A stretch of DNA of 64,000 bases from Sphingobacteriales bacterium 50-39 (GCA_001898505.1 MKTZ01000010.1:1-64000), one strand, 5' to 3'; positions 51,696 through 60,314 are shown, counted from the first letter of the stretch. The notes: a model not told the origin generated them from the sequence alone. Made by a program: numbers and translations.

Positions 51696-52043
51696 ATGTC
51701 GAACTTTTTATTAGAGCCGGTAGGGGTTATTCCGTCGGAAATTAAAGATAGGGGTATGGCACCGAAGCAGGGATATGAGGGGGCGCCGGATGTATGGCTG
51801 CATGTGCATGAAAAGTTTGCGGCGGCGATGGAGGGGATGGCGCAGGGGGACGAGGTGATTTTGATCACCTGGTTCCATCAATCGCATCGGGATGTGCTGG
51901 CTGTGCACCCACGGGGTGACAAGCGGAATCCGCTGACCGGCGTCTTTGCTACCCGGAGTCCGGACAGGCCTAACCCATTGGGGTTGCACCGCGTCAAGGT
52001 GGTGGATATCAAGCCTGTGCTCGAAGGGTCGGAGGACGCGTGA
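51696..52043 (+). CDS. TrmO (TsaA-like) tRNA methyltransferase with an internal deletion
   Basis: A 115-residue protein with the UPF0066/TrmO signature: VGVIPSE at the start, then HPRGDKRNPLTGVFATRSPD and RPNPLGLHRVKVV. TrmO methylates N6-threonylcarbamoyladenosine at tRNA position 37 using SAM. The family normally has about 30 more residues here, ending in D(G)TP(V)xDIKP. In this protein, VKVVDIKPVLEG joins the two ends directly, consistent with an in-frame loss between repeated 'VVDI' codons. The DGTPV segment contributes to the active site, so activity is doubtful. It lies 5 bp after the nucleotidyltransferase pair and 41 bp before a helicase. Confidence 0.8.
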   Translation: MSNFLLEPVGVIPSEIKDRGMAPKQGYEGAPDVWLHVHEKFAAAMEGMAQGDEVILITWFHQSHRDVLAVHPRGDKRNPLTGVFATRSPDRPNPLGLHRVKVVDIKPVLEGSEDA

Positions 52044-52084
52044 GTCGCCGCCCCGCTGATTATATATGCTGAACCTTATTGCCT

Positions 52085-54832
52085 ATGTCTATAACCCGGG
52101 ATCATTATACGAATGTGCTGAAGTTCTGGAGAGCCATCGAGACCTTCAATTTACCGGACCTGCCTCCACCATTCGAAGGTCATCGTTCCAAAGAATATAG
52201 TGTCCTCGAGCCAGAGGACACTCTGCCCTGGCAGTCGGATAAATTTCCCTCTTTGGAAGGGGATAAGCAATGGCGGCACACGTTATACTTTTATGCGGTG
52301 GAAAAGGAGTCGGTGATCGAGACACTGGCGAAGTTGAGCCAGTCAAAAGAATTTCGGGAGCCAGCGAGCGGTCAAACTTTCTTTTCGGCCTTGATCCTCA
52401 ATCAGCGTGGGCAGCTGATAGAGCGAAGCTATATGCCTGCCGCCTGGATCTATGGAATAAAGATATTGCAGGAGCGGCTCGACCCGGAGGAACTACCGGA
52501 ACTGTTAAGAAAGGCGCATGAGGAATTTCTCGTCCGTTGTCAACCTGATAGAGAGGAGGGTGATCAAGGGGGGCAGCCTGATAGGGAGGAAAGGAGTAAT
52601 CCAGATAAAGAACGAAAAGATGAAGAGACGTCTATTCCGCTGGATTGGACGGTCTTAAAAAAGGAACTGGACGTTGTGAATGGGATTACACGTCATCGCC
52701 TGAAGGTAAAACGTGCTATCATATGCCTGTCGGAGCTCGTGACTATGACCGTTGCCGTGGATGTCCCTTTTATGAACAGCTATTATGTACAGGATCTGAA
52801 TACGTTGATCGCGTACATCGATGATATTGGCAAACCTATGGAAGTCTACCTGTCCAGGGAGCTGCCTGTCCGGGAGGATCTGCTTAGCCCCGGGGCTTTA
52901 CTGAAAAATTTACATCCCAAATATCAGCGTCCCGGCAGATGGCCTGCCCGTCCTGAGCTCGGACTGTACAGCGCCCAGCAGGCTGCACTCCATCTCACTA
53001 TGCGAGATCCGACACTGGTGGGTATAAACGGTCCGCCCGGAACGGGGAAGACGACCCTGCTGAGAGAGATCATTGCCGATGTGGTTGTAACGAGGGCCAG
53101 ACGGCTTTTGAAATATGGCGTATGGGGGATGTTTGCCGGCCGGCGTACTGTCATCGTCGACATGATGGGATACTATGGGATCAATGAAGCGATTTTTGGT
53201 AATGACGGGATTGTCGTATCGAGCAATAACAACGCGGCTATAGAAAATATTTCACGGGAGCTGCCTGTCTTCGACAGCATCGATCGAGAGACCTTTGGGG
53301 ATGCTTCCTATTTTCCAGAGATGGCAAGCCATATTCATGACGCGCCTTGTTGGGGCCTTTTGAGCGCCGTCCTGGGAAGGGCGAACAATCGGAGCTCATT
53401 CGTTACAAAATTCTGGTTCAGCAGGGAGCTTGGGTTTGGAAGATTTTTAAAAAGCCAGTATGAAGATACCGTGCTTGTTGAGGAAAATATGGCCCATTAT
53501 AAGGAAACAGCTGCGAAGCTGGAGAAGCTGTTGGAGAAGTATGAAAGGTTCAGCGCGTTGGCGGGAGAATATCATGATCTGCTGTTAGAGGTGGCAGGCG
53601 ACGAGAGGGCAGATACGGGGAGGCTATCAGTGCTGGCTGTGCGGCTACGTGATGAATGGGATATCCCTTCTGCCAATCTGCCCGGCGCCGACTTTTTAGG
53701 TATGTCCCTGGGGAAGATCCATGCAATGACACCTTATTCATCCGGGAAAATAAATATACTCCGCAGCAGGATATTCTTGTTGAGTCTCGAGCTGCATCAT
53801 TGGGCCATTCGCGTCAATGCCCGGCAGTTCAACAGCAATCTGAACGCCTTTGTCAATATGGTGTCGAACAAACAGGTTGGTGTCATCGACGAAAAAATAG
53901 CGGCTGTCTTGTGGAATACTTTTTTCTTTTGCATACCGGTGGTATCGGTGACGCTGGCATCCTTTCAGCGTCAATTTCCGAAAATTAAAAGAGGCGGGAT
54001 CGGCTGGCTGCTGCTGGATGAAGCCGGACAGGCAACCCCGGGATCTACCTGCGGCGCCATCTGGCGGAGTGAGCGATGTATCATTATCGGCGACACGCTG
54101 CAGATACCTCCCATAGTAACCATTCCTGCCGAATTGGGGAGGCTGTTACAAGCGAGCTATGGCATTACCGACGGCAATTGGAACCCTGTGTATCATTCGG
54201 CACAGTCCCTGGCTGACAGGGTCACCTCAGTAGGTACGTATATCGATGTGAATGGTGACCAGCCTATCTGGACGGGCATACCGTTACGGGCGCACAGGCG
54301 GTGCGGGGAGCCCATGTTCTCGCTGTCCAATGCCATTGCCTATAATAAGCAGATGGTCAAGGTGACGCCCGACCTTGTTTCTAATATTCCCACCGGCGGC
54401 AGCGGCTGGATCGATGTCGTCGGGTATACCGTGCTGGACAGGCATGCTATTGCAGAAGAAATAGGGGTATTACGTCTGTATCTGCAACAGCTGCGTTACT
54501 ATACGGGAAAGATCTATGTTATTTCCCCTTTTGTAAGTGTGGCGGCTATTTGCCGGGAGGAATTCCAGGGGAAGGGGCGGGTCTCTTGCGGCACCATTCA
54601 TACCTTCCAGGGGAAGGAGGCAGAGGTGGTATTCCTCGTATTGGGGACGATGCCTGCGGGAGCGCATGCGCGGAACTGGGTGGCGCAAAGTCCGAACATG
54701 CTGAATGTGGCTATCACAAGGGCGAAGGAGAGGCTGTATGTCATTGGGAACAGGGGGGCATGGTCGAAGCATCGGTATTTTGATCATCTGGCGGAGAGGT
54801 TACCCGTAAAGGGAAGCGGATTGTTGTTTTAG
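52085..54832 (+). CDS. SF1 (UPF1/DNA2-like) helicase with AAA domain
   Basis: A 915-residue superfamily 1 helicase. An N-terminal region of about 300 residues has no known domain and contains an Asp/Glu/Arg-rich insertion with imperfect PDREEGDQGGQPDREE repeats (about 155-180). Walker A is GINGPPGTGKTTLLRE (about 313-328). A central insertion of about 300 residues with a coiled region (ENMAHYKETAAKLEKLLEKY) precedes Walker B LLLDEAGQATPGST (about 646-659), then IIIGDTLQIPP (motif III), YVISPFVSVA (motif IV) and GTIHTFQGKEAEVV (motif V) with VAITRAKERLYVIGN (motif VI). All motifs look functional. UPF1/DNA2-like enzymes work on RNA or DNA and appear in several defence systems. The ATG at 52085 is preferred over a TTG two codons earlier. 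Confidence 0.88.
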   Translation: MSITRDHYTNVLKFWRAIETFNLPDLPPPFEGHRSKEYSVLEPEDTLPWQSDKFPSLEGDKQWRHTLYFYAVEKESVIETLAKLSQSKEFREPASGQTFFSALILNQRGQLIERSYMPAAWIYGIKILQERLDPEELPELLRKAHEEFLVRCQPDREEGDQGGQPDREERSNPDKERKDEETSIPLDWTVLKKELDVVNGITRHRLKVKRAIICLSELVTMTVAVDVPFMNSYYVQDLNTLIAYIDDIGKPMEVYLSRELPVREDLLSPGALLKNLHPKYQRPGRWPARPELGLYSAQQAALHLTMRDPTLVGINGPPGTGKTTLLREIIADVVVTRARRLLKYGVWGMFAGRRTVIVDMMGYYGINEAIFGNDGIVVSSNNNAAIENISRELPVFDSIDRETFGDASYFPEMASHIHDAPCWGLLSAVLGRANNRSSFVTKFWFSRELGFGRFLKSQYEDTVLVEENMAHYKETAAKLEKLLEKYERFSALAGEYHDLLLEVAGDERADTGRLSVLAVRLRDEWDIPSANLPGADFLGMSLGKIHAMTPYSSGKINILRSRIFLLSLELHHWAIRVNARQFNSNLNAFVNMVSNKQVGVIDEKIAAVLWNTFFFCIPVVSVTLASFQRQFPKIKRGGIGWLLLDEAGQATPGSTCGAIWRSERCIIIGDTLQIPPIVTIPAELGRLLQASYGITDGNWNPVYHSAQSLADRVTSVGTYIDVNGDQPIWTGIPLRAHRRCGEPMFSLSNAIAYNKQMVKVTPDLVSNIPTGGSGWIDVVGYTVLDRHAIAEEIGVLRLYLQQLRYYTGKIYVISPFVSVAAICREEFQGKGRVSCGTIHTFQGKEAEVVFLVLGTMPAGAHARNWVAQSPNMLNVAITRAKERLYVIGNRGAWSKHRYFDHLAERLPVKGSGLLF

Positions 54833-54929
54833 CCGACGGCTCATTGCAATTGGACAATTTCAGCGGATTTTCTGCCAACTGCTCAATCGGGCTATAATGG
54901 GTAAGGGTTTCCTTTTAATTTGCCGTCGT

Positions 54930-55022
54930 GGCTTGCTCCGGCCGGGATGTCCTGGTCGGCGGGCTCAAGTTTTGAATGCATAAAGCAATTCGGAGTTCCT
55001 TTCAAGGAGCTCCTTTTGTTTT
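54930..55022 (+). ncRNA. Candidate structured small RNA or leader with terminator
   Basis: In the 270-bp gap after the helicase, CCGGCCGGGA-TG-TCCTGGTCGG (54938-54959) forms a 10-bp hairpin with two GU pairs, closed by an outer GGCTTG/CAAGTT stem (54930-54935 with 54966-54971). A terminator stem follows at 54992. No recognised family. It could be a stand-alone sRNA or a regulated leader of the acyltransferase gene 80 bp further on. Confidence 0.4.
54992..55022 (+). terminator. Intrinsic terminator downstream of the helicase
   Basis: A 10-bp stem (GGAGTTCCTT / AAGGAGCTCC, one GU pair; 54992-55001 and 55004-55013) with a 2-nt loop is followed by TTTTGTTTT. It is about 160 bp after the helicase stop and 80 bp before the next gene. 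Confidence 0.7.
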
Positions 55023-55102
55023 GGGATAATATGTAACTTACTCTTTTGGTAGTAACGGAGAAGAATGGGATTTCCTTATCTTAGGGGCAAACCCTTCTAT
55101 AC

Positions 55103-56236
55103 TTGAAACAACGTTTTTATTCGCTGGATGTTTTTCGTGGGGCCACGGTGGCATTCATGATATTGGTAAACAACCCTGGTAGTTGGAGCTACATCTATCC
55201 TCCCCTGGAACATGCGTCCTGGCATGGATGTACGCCAACGGATCTTGTATTTCCTTTTTTTCTTTTTGCCGTAGGTAATGCCCTGGCTTTTGTGATGCCG
55301 CGGCTGCGGGAGGCGGGTGATGGCATCTTTTTAAAGAAGGTATTTATAAGGACACTGCTGATATTCGGCATTGGATTGTTCCTGAACTGGTTCCCTTTTG
55401 TGAAATGGTCTGGTGACCACCTGGTGTTCAAATCCTGGGCAGAGGCTGCACTTCCGGGTAAGGATCCCGTTGGTATCCGTATTCTGGGTGTGCTGCAGCG
55501 TATCGCTCTTGCTTATTGTTTTGCATCGCTGATCATCTACTATGGGAAACCACGGGTGGCGCTGGTGACAGGGGTGATAATACTACTAGGATATTGGGCG
55601 TTGTGCCTGGTTGCAGGGACTCCTGGTGATCCTTATAGTCTTCAAGGGTATTTTGGTACCGCCATCGACAAGGCGGTGCTGGGAACGGCGCATATGTATA
55701 AAGGAGAGGGAGTTCCATTCGATCCGGAAGGTATTGCCAGTACATTGCCGGCCACCGTACAGGTGATCTTTGGATACTTGGCAGGCAATTATATAGTACA
55801 GAAAGGCAAGACATATGAGATGATAACGGGACTGTTCGTGGTGGGCTGTGTGCTCATCTTTACCGGGTTCTGCTGGGACATGGTATTTCCTATCAATAAA
55901 AAGACCTGGAGCAGCTCGTTTGTAGTTTATACGACGGGACTAGCTATCCTGGTATTGTGTGTGCTGATGTATGTGATCGAGATGAAGGGGATAAAGGGCT
56001 GGTGGAGCAAATTTTTCGATGTGTTTGGGAAGAACGCATTGTTCATCTTTATGATCAGCGGGATACTGCCGAGGCTATATGGACTTTTACGGGTGAGCGG
56101 ATGGATGTATACCCATATTTTTTCACCTGTATTTGGTCCTATGAATGGGAGCCTGCTGGATGCCATAAGCACCGTCCTGACTTTTTGGGTGCTGGCTTAT
56201 CTGTTGGATAGGAACAAGGTATATATAAAAGTTTAA
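55103..56236 (+). CDS. HGSNAT-like membrane acyltransferase (DUF5009/DUF1624 type)
   Basis: A 377-residue polytopic inner-membrane protein with about ten hydrophobic segments. The N-terminal RFYSLDVFRGATVAFMILVN and the block LEHASWHGCTPTDLVFPFFL (about 34-53) are hallmarks of the heparan-alpha-glucosaminide N-acetyltransferase-like family; the His in HASWHG corresponds to the catalytic acetyl-accepting His. The family moves acetyl groups from cytoplasmic acetyl-CoA across the membrane to a sugar amine. The start is a TTG at 55103, immediately before KQRFYSLD; no ATG is available and the conserved SLDVFRG would be lost with a later start. The leader shows a weak AGGGGC. A serine hydrolase gene follows after 10 bp, and co-transcription is likely. 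Confidence 0.85.
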   Translation: MKQRFYSLDVFRGATVAFMILVNNPGSWSYIYPPLEHASWHGCTPTDLVFPFFLFAVGNALAFVMPRLREAGDGIFLKKVFIRTLLIFGIGLFLNWFPFVKWSGDHLVFKSWAEAALPGKDPVGIRILGVLQRIALAYCFASLIIYYGKPRVALVTGVIILLGYWALCLVAGTPGDPYSLQGYFGTAIDKAVLGTAHMYKGEGVPFDPEGIASTLPATVQVIFGYLAGNYIVQKGKTYEMITGLFVVGCVLIFTGFCWDMVFPINKKTWSSSFVVYTTGLAILVLCVLMYVIEMKGIKGWWSKFFDVFGKNALFIFMISGILPRLYGLLRVSGWMYTHIFSPVFGPMNGSLLDAISTVLTFWVLAYLLDRNKVYIKV

Positions 56237-56246
56237 ATATATTATC

Positions 56247-57818
56247 ATGCTGACAAGCCGGAGACAATTTATCAAGATGGCAGGCGGAGGTGTCCTGGGA
56301 TGGAGTATCATGCCGGCCTTGCCCGGATCATATGAGCCGGGTGACCTGGCTGGCGTCTATGACTTTCCACGATCGAGTCCGGAGCTGCAAGGTGTCAGTT
56401 CACGGGCGATCAGCCAATTCCTGGCGGCGGCCAACGCCTCGGGTATCAGCTGGCATTCCTTTATGCTGCTGCGTCATGGGCATGTGGTGGCCGAGGGCTG
56501 GTGGAAACCTTATGAGCCGCAGTTTGTTCATTCCTTATATTCTTTATCGAAAAGCTTTACCAGCACTGCCATCGGACTATTAGTAAAGGAGGGAAAGCTG
56601 GATATTCATTCAAAGGTGGTCTCTTTTTTTCCGCATGATCTGCCGGCGGCGCCGGGCGAGCATTTGCAGCAGATGACGGTGCGCAGTCTGCTGACTATGA
56701 ATACAGGGCATGCGAAGGATACGATGCCAGCTATGAGGGCCTCGAAGGACGGTTGGGTGCGGACCTATCTGGCGCAGCCTGTAGAGTTCGAGCCGGGCAG
56801 TCATTTTCTTTACAATACGGGAAATACTTATATGCTTGGAGCCATCGTATATCAAATAACGGGGCAGACGCTGGAGCAATATCTTACGCCGAGGCTTTTT
56901 CAGCCATTGGGTATTGTAGGGTATGACTGGGAGGTTTCACCGCAGGGATTGAACACGGCGGGGTATGGGTTGCGGATAAGAACCGAAGATATTGCGAGGC
57001 TGGGGCAGCTGTATTTGCAAAAGGGGCGTTGGAATGGGGAATCATTGTTGACCGAAAGCTGGGTGAATGAGGCTACCAGCTATCAGACTGCATCGCAGGT
57101 AAACAATGGTGACTGGTCGCAGGGTTATGGTTACCAGTTCTGGCGGTGTACGCATGGATTTTACAGGGGGGATGGTGCGTTTGGACAGTTTTGTATCGTC
57201 ATGCCGGAGCTGGATGCGGTGGTAGCGGTGACCGGACAGAGTCCGGACATGCAGCAGTCGATGAATATCATTTGGGATCATTTGCCGGGAGGGATGCAGG
57301 GGAATGCCTTGCCGGAGGATGCTGCCGGGTGGGCGGAGCTGAAAAAAGAGTTGGCAGGGTTGGGGTTACCGGTGGCGAAGGGTTCTGTAAAGAGTGGGAT
57401 TGCGGCGAAGTTGAATGGTATGAATTTCATTATGAAGGAAAATGAGCTGGGGGTGCGTGAGATACGATTTGGCCTTACGGATAAGGGGGGAGAAGTGGGG
57501 GTAAGGGCTGTCAGCGGGGCGACGAGCTTGAAGTTCGGATGGGAGAGCTGGATGTTGAATGATGTGCGGGGGATATATGTATTGGGGATGAATGATATGT
57601 TCCCCATGCCTTCACGGATCGCGGGTACGGCTACCTGGGTAGGGGAGCATGAGTTGCAGGTGAATGTGCGGATGGTGGAGGGGATATTTGGGGACAGGAT
57701 CACCTGTGTGTTTGACGGTGATACTGTGAAGATCGGGTTTTTGAACAGCGTAGCCGAGACGGCGAAGAACAAGACGGAAGATATGAGGAAGGGATTGGAG
57801 GGGAAAGCCGCCCGCTGA
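56247..57818 (+). CDS. Tat-exported serine hydrolase of the beta-lactamase/class C family
   Basis: A 523-residue protein with a twin-arginine signal (SRRQFIKMAGGGVLG, residues 4-18). The serine-hydrolase domain has the SxxK motif SLSK (about 97-100, in SLYSLSKSFTSTAIGLL) and the second motif YNTGNTY with the Y-x-N tyrosine (about 191). A His/Lys-type third motif is not clear, though LWEVSPQ and VTGQSP lie at suitable distances. C-terminal 130 residues are beta-rich and of unknown role. Members include esterases, D-aminopeptidases and penicillin-binding proteins, so the substrate is open. It is 10 bp downstream of the membrane acyltransferase; an acetyl-sugar transfer and release pair would be a speculative link. 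An inverted repeat overlaps its stop. Confidence 0.87.
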   Translation: MLTSRRQFIKMAGGGVLGWSIMPALPGSYEPGDLAGVYDFPRSSPELQGVSSRAISQFLAAANASGISWHSFMLLRHGHVVAEGWWKPYEPQFVHSLYSLSKSFTSTAIGLLVKEGKLDIHSKVVSFFPHDLPAAPGEHLQQMTVRSLLTMNTGHAKDTMPAMRASKDGWVRTYLAQPVEFEPGSHFLYNTGNTYMLGAIVYQITGQTLEQYLTPRLFQPLGIVGYDWEVSPQGLNTAGYGLRIRTEDIARLGQLYLQKGRWNGESLLTESWVNEATSYQTASQVNNGDWSQGYGYQFWRCTHGFYRGDGAFGQFCIVMPELDAVVAVTGQSPDMQQSMNIIWDHLPGGMQGNALPEDAAGWAELKKELAGLGLPVAKGSVKSGIAAKLNGMNFIMKENELGVREIRFGLTDKGGEVGVRAVSGATSLKFGWESWMLNDVRGIYVLGMNDMFPMPSRIAGTATWVGEHELQVNVRMVEGIFGDRITCVFDGDTVKIGFLNSVAETAKNKTEDMRKGLEGKAAR

Positions 57819-57835
57819 TAGAAGCGAACGGCTTT
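57804..57835. terminator. Candidate bidirectional hairpin between convergent genes
   Basis: AAAGCCG (57804-57810) and CGGCTTT (57829-57835) form a 7-bp stem around an inner CGCT/AGCG pair. It spans the stop of the serine hydrolase and lies just before the convergent SnoaL-like stop. The T/A tracts are short. Confidence 0.4.
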
Positions 57836-57851
57836 GGTTTGGGGTGGAGGG

Positions 57852-58235
57852 TCAGTTTGCTTTCAGGTCGGCCTCGGCTCCAAAGGCCTGATCGATGATG
57901 ATCTTCCAGGCGCCATTGGGCTGCTGTTTCATTACTTCGATGCCTTTGGCGCTGATCTTTACTTCATTGCCGTCGACAATACTCCATTCCGAACGGCCAA
58001 GGGCGATATCGCCTGTCCTCAGGCAATACACGGTTTTAATCTGCATTTTTCCCTTGATGGATAGGATCGCCTTTATCGACTCTTCGAATTTCTCTTTGCC
58101 GGAGACAGAAGTGCCGGGTTCGGGAACGAAGATGCCGGTGGTGTCGTACATGCTCATGACGGTGTCGACATCGCCTGTGTTGAAGGCGGCTGCCAGTGTT
58201 GTGTGTGCGTCTTCAGGTCTTGTTGGTAGGTTCAT
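57852..58235 (-). CDS. SnoaL-like (DUF4440/YybH-type) protein
   Basis: A 127-residue single-domain protein of the cystatin-like NTF2 fold. The N-terminal helix THTTLAAAFNTGDVDTVMSM(Y) is typical (cut: DAHTTLAAAFNTGD), followed by DTTGIFVPEPGTSVSGKEKF and the paired strands IALGRSEWSIVD and WKIIIDQA. Such proteins act as isomerases, cyclases, hydrolases or non-catalytic binders; no specific pocket residues can be named. I chose ATG 58235; the extension to 58322 overlaps the upstream enzyme gene and lacks domain signal. It lies 19 bp after the PEP mutase-like gene and is co-transcribed with it, within the AraC-controlled unit. Confidence 0.78.
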   Translation of the reverse strand: MNLPTRPEDAHTTLAAAFNTGDVDTVMSMYDTTGIFVPEPGTSVSGKEKFEESIKAILSIKGKMQIKTVYCLRTGDIALGRSEWSIVDGNEVKISAKGIEVMKQQPNGAWKIIIDQAFGAEADLKAN

Positions 58236-58254
58236 GTTGTAATATTTAAATTGG

Positions 58255-59025
58255 TTATGAAAATAGAGGTGAGAGGCTTTTTTCCTGCCAGACAGATCCC
58301 GCCACGGCGGCGCCCCGTTCATAGGCTTTTGTGAACAGGAAGGGACCCATGCTGATGCGGCGTACGCCGAGCAACTGAAGCGAGTCCCAATCCGGCAGGT
58401 CCGGCATAGCCATGACGTTGATGGGGAGGGCGGTGGCGTTCACTACCTGCTCAATATCGTATCTGCGGGTGATGCAGGGTACGAAGATGCCGTCGGCTCC
58501 GGCCTTCTCATAGATCTTTATCCGGGAAAGCGTTTCGGAAAGCGCGTCAGGCATGTTCAACAGGAACCCATCTGTGCGGATATTGAGAAATAGTTTCCTG
58601 TTAATCCTCCCGAGATGATCGACAACAGCCGTGATGATCTTCCCAAAATCCGTTGCCGGCTGGAGTTCCCGGGTGGCGCCGACAATGGTATCTTCCAGGT
58701 TGATGCCCGCAGCTCCTGCATCGACGAGCTGGTGGATATTGGCCAGGATATGGTCGATGTTCCGGCTGAAACCGCCTTCCATATCGACAGTGAATGGGAT
58801 GTTGATCGTTGAAACGACTCTTTTTGTCATGCGAACCAGCAGGTCGAATGGCAGTCGTTCACCATCCTCATAGCCGAGGGCGGTGGAAAGGGCGTGGCTT
58901 GAGAAACCGACAGCGGGGTAGCCGGCTGTTTCCAGCATTTTTGCGCTATGAACATCCCAGCAGTTGGCCAGCAGAAGGGGGACTGCGGCCCGGTGCAGGT
59001 TTGAAAATCGTTGATAAAGGTCCAT
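58255..59025 (-). CDS. Isocitrate lyase/phosphoenolpyruvate mutase-family protein
   Basis: A 256-residue TIM-barrel protein of the ICL/PEPM superfamily. The start LANCWDVHSAKMLETAGYPA is the conserved entry block. VDMEGGFSRN (about 98-107) carries the acidic DxE-type metal ligands, and AGAAGINLEDTI (about 116-127) the next. The typical ICL catalytic loop 'KKCGH' is absent, as in oxaloacetate decarboxylase and PEPM-like members, so it probably cleaves or isomerises a small C-C or C-P substrate. An exact substrate cannot be given. The promoter contains a 20-bp repeat shared with the araC-type gene upstream. A SnoaL-like gene follows 19 bp on. Confidence 0.85.
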   Translation of the reverse strand: MDLYQRFSNLHRAAVPLLLANCWDVHSAKMLETAGYPAVGFSSHALSTALGYEDGERLPFDLLVRMTKRVVSTINIPFTVDMEGGFSRNIDHILANIHQLVDAGAAGINLEDTIVGATRELQPATDFGKIITAVVDHLGRINRKLFLNIRTDGFLLNMPDALSETLSRIKIYEKAGADGIFVPCITRRYDIEQVVNATALPINVMAMPDLPDWDSLQLLGVRRISMGPFLFTKAYERGAAVAGSVWQEKSLSPLFS

Positions 59026-59036
59026 TGTTTTTTCTA

Positions 59037-59083
59037 CAAAGCTACCGGTGTCGAACAGTCGAAAATTGTAAAAAAGGGAACTG
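59037..59083 (-). promoter_or_regulatory. Promoter of the PEP mutase-like gene with AraC-type repeat
   Basis: On the minus strand the 20-bp repeat CAGTTCCCTTTTTTACAATT (59064-59083) is followed after 19 bp by TAGCTTTG (59037-59044), an exact -7 element. The predicted start lies about 8-10 bases before the ATG. A TTTG -33 element is missing, as expected of an activator-dependent promoter. Confidence 0.6.
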
Positions 59084-59084
59084 C

Positions 59085-59885
59085 TTATTGCAGGATGAGC
59101 TGGTTGACGGGGGAGATGTTCTTCAGGTAAGCCGAAGGAGTGAGGCCGGTGAAGGATTTAAAATCCTTTATAAAATGGGCCTGGTCGAAATAGCCGCAGT
59201 CATAAGCAATAGCCGTGAGCGGCTGGTTTTTTCTCCCGATAAGCTTAAGGCTGAACTGGAAGCGCCGGATCTTATGGAAAGAGATGGGGGTAAGGCCGGT
59301 GTGTTGTTGGATCAGCTTGTTGAGATAGCGGGAGGTGATGCCATGCCGGGCGGCAATGGCATTTATTTTGAGCTCTGATGGATCTTGCATCATAGTTTTC
59401 AGGATATGCCCCGCTTTGTCGATGCCAACGGATCTTTTTTCTGCTTTTGTCAATGTGTGTATCAGGAAAGATTCCAGCAGCGCGATCTTTTTGGATATGT
59501 CGGACGTCATCAGTAGCCGGGTATGCAATTGTTTGACGGGATGGCCGAGCATGTCGCCAAGATCGCGAACCTGGTCGTTGAGTCCGCTGATATCCTCCTT
59601 GAGAAAATAGGCAGCGGAATGAGGGAAGAACCGGATGCCGAGCATGGTATGGCGGCCAGTGGAGCGGATGGTCAGGGGGCTTGTGATCTGTCCCCAAAGC
59701 TCGATCGGGGGATTCAATTTGTTATTAGCCCACCAGGCGCCTTCGCCAAGATTGAAGATCATTTCCATATCCCCGCTGGGGAAAACGGTGTCCACAAAGG
59801 GGGAATCCGATGTGGAATGAAAGAGATAATAATGCCGGATGTAGGGCTTTAAAATCTCGGAAGGAGGGAACCAGGTGAACTCCAT
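59085..59885 (-). CDS. AraC-family transcriptional regulator
   Basis: A 266-residue regulator. The N-terminal ligand-binding part (about 1-150, FTWFPPSEILKPYIRHYYLF) is of the DUF6597-like beta-barrel type. The C-terminal AraC HTH pair is at about 165-262: KINAIAARHGITSRYLNKLI, then LTAIAYDCGYFDQAHFIKDF and FTGLTPSAYLKN, the standard second HTH ending. The start is placed at ATG 59885 because an upstream copy of a repeat (59944-59963) with a -7 element lies just before it. The longer frame to 60056 would read through that promoter. The same repeat upstream of the following PEP mutase gene suggests that it activates both. Confidence 0.88.
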   Translation of the reverse strand: MEFTWFPPSEILKPYIRHYYLFHSTSDSPFVDTVFPSGDMEMIFNLGEGAWWANNKLNPPIELWGQITSPLTIRSTGRHTMLGIRFFPHSAAYFLKEDISGLNDQVRDLGDMLGHPVKQLHTRLLMTSDISKKIALLESFLIHTLTKAEKRSVGIDKAGHILKTMMQDPSELKINAIAARHGITSRYLNKLIQQHTGLTPISFHKIRRFQFSLKLIGRKNQPLTAIAYDCGYFDQAHFIKDFKSFTGLTPSAYLKNISPVNQLILQ

Positions 59886-59916
59886 GGATTGAAGGTACAG
59901 CTTTTGCTGCTGTGTT

Positions 59917-59963
59917 GCAAGGTAGGCCGGCGGGGTGGGGTGGAATTGTAAAAAAGGGAACTG
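59917..59963 (-). promoter_or_regulatory. Promoter of the araC-type gene with the same 20-bp repeat
   Basis: CAGTTCCCTTTTTTACAATT (59944-59963, minus strand) is followed after exactly 19 bp by TACCTTGC (59917-59924), a near match to TAnnTTTG. Spacing equals that at the PEP mutase promoter. The start would be about 25 bases before the ATG at 59885. Confidence 0.55.
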
Positions 59964-60314
59964 GGTTCCAGGGATATTGAAAATCAGTATATTGAGTGAT
60001 GTGTTTGTTTGAATTTGAGAATTGGAAAAAAGAATTACTTCAGAGGCAGGCTGCATAGGTACGTCAATCCATAAAGGATTCTATACTCTTGGAGAGCATT
60101 AATTCGCTTAGTGTAGATTCTGTTCTTGCCATCTCATCCGCCCAAGTTTGGACCAATGGAAAAATCCATGCTTCGAACAGCCTCATACTGGTCGGTATAA
60201 ATTTTTACTGTGAAAGCAGAGGCGTAGGTGGCATGGATGTGGACATTGATATTTGTAATATAGGGAGAGGGAATTCCTCCACAGAGATTAAGCAGATCAA
60301 TTCTTGCAGCAGGT

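Noticed and set aside
51696-52043. Frameshift as the explanation of the short TrmO-like protein
   Set aside because: No missing segment appears in other frames downstream; the junction is consistent with an in-frame deletion.
54833-55102. tRNA or tmRNA gene in the gap after the helicase
   Set aside because: No cloverleaf, T-loop sequence or CCA-like end; only the hairpins described.
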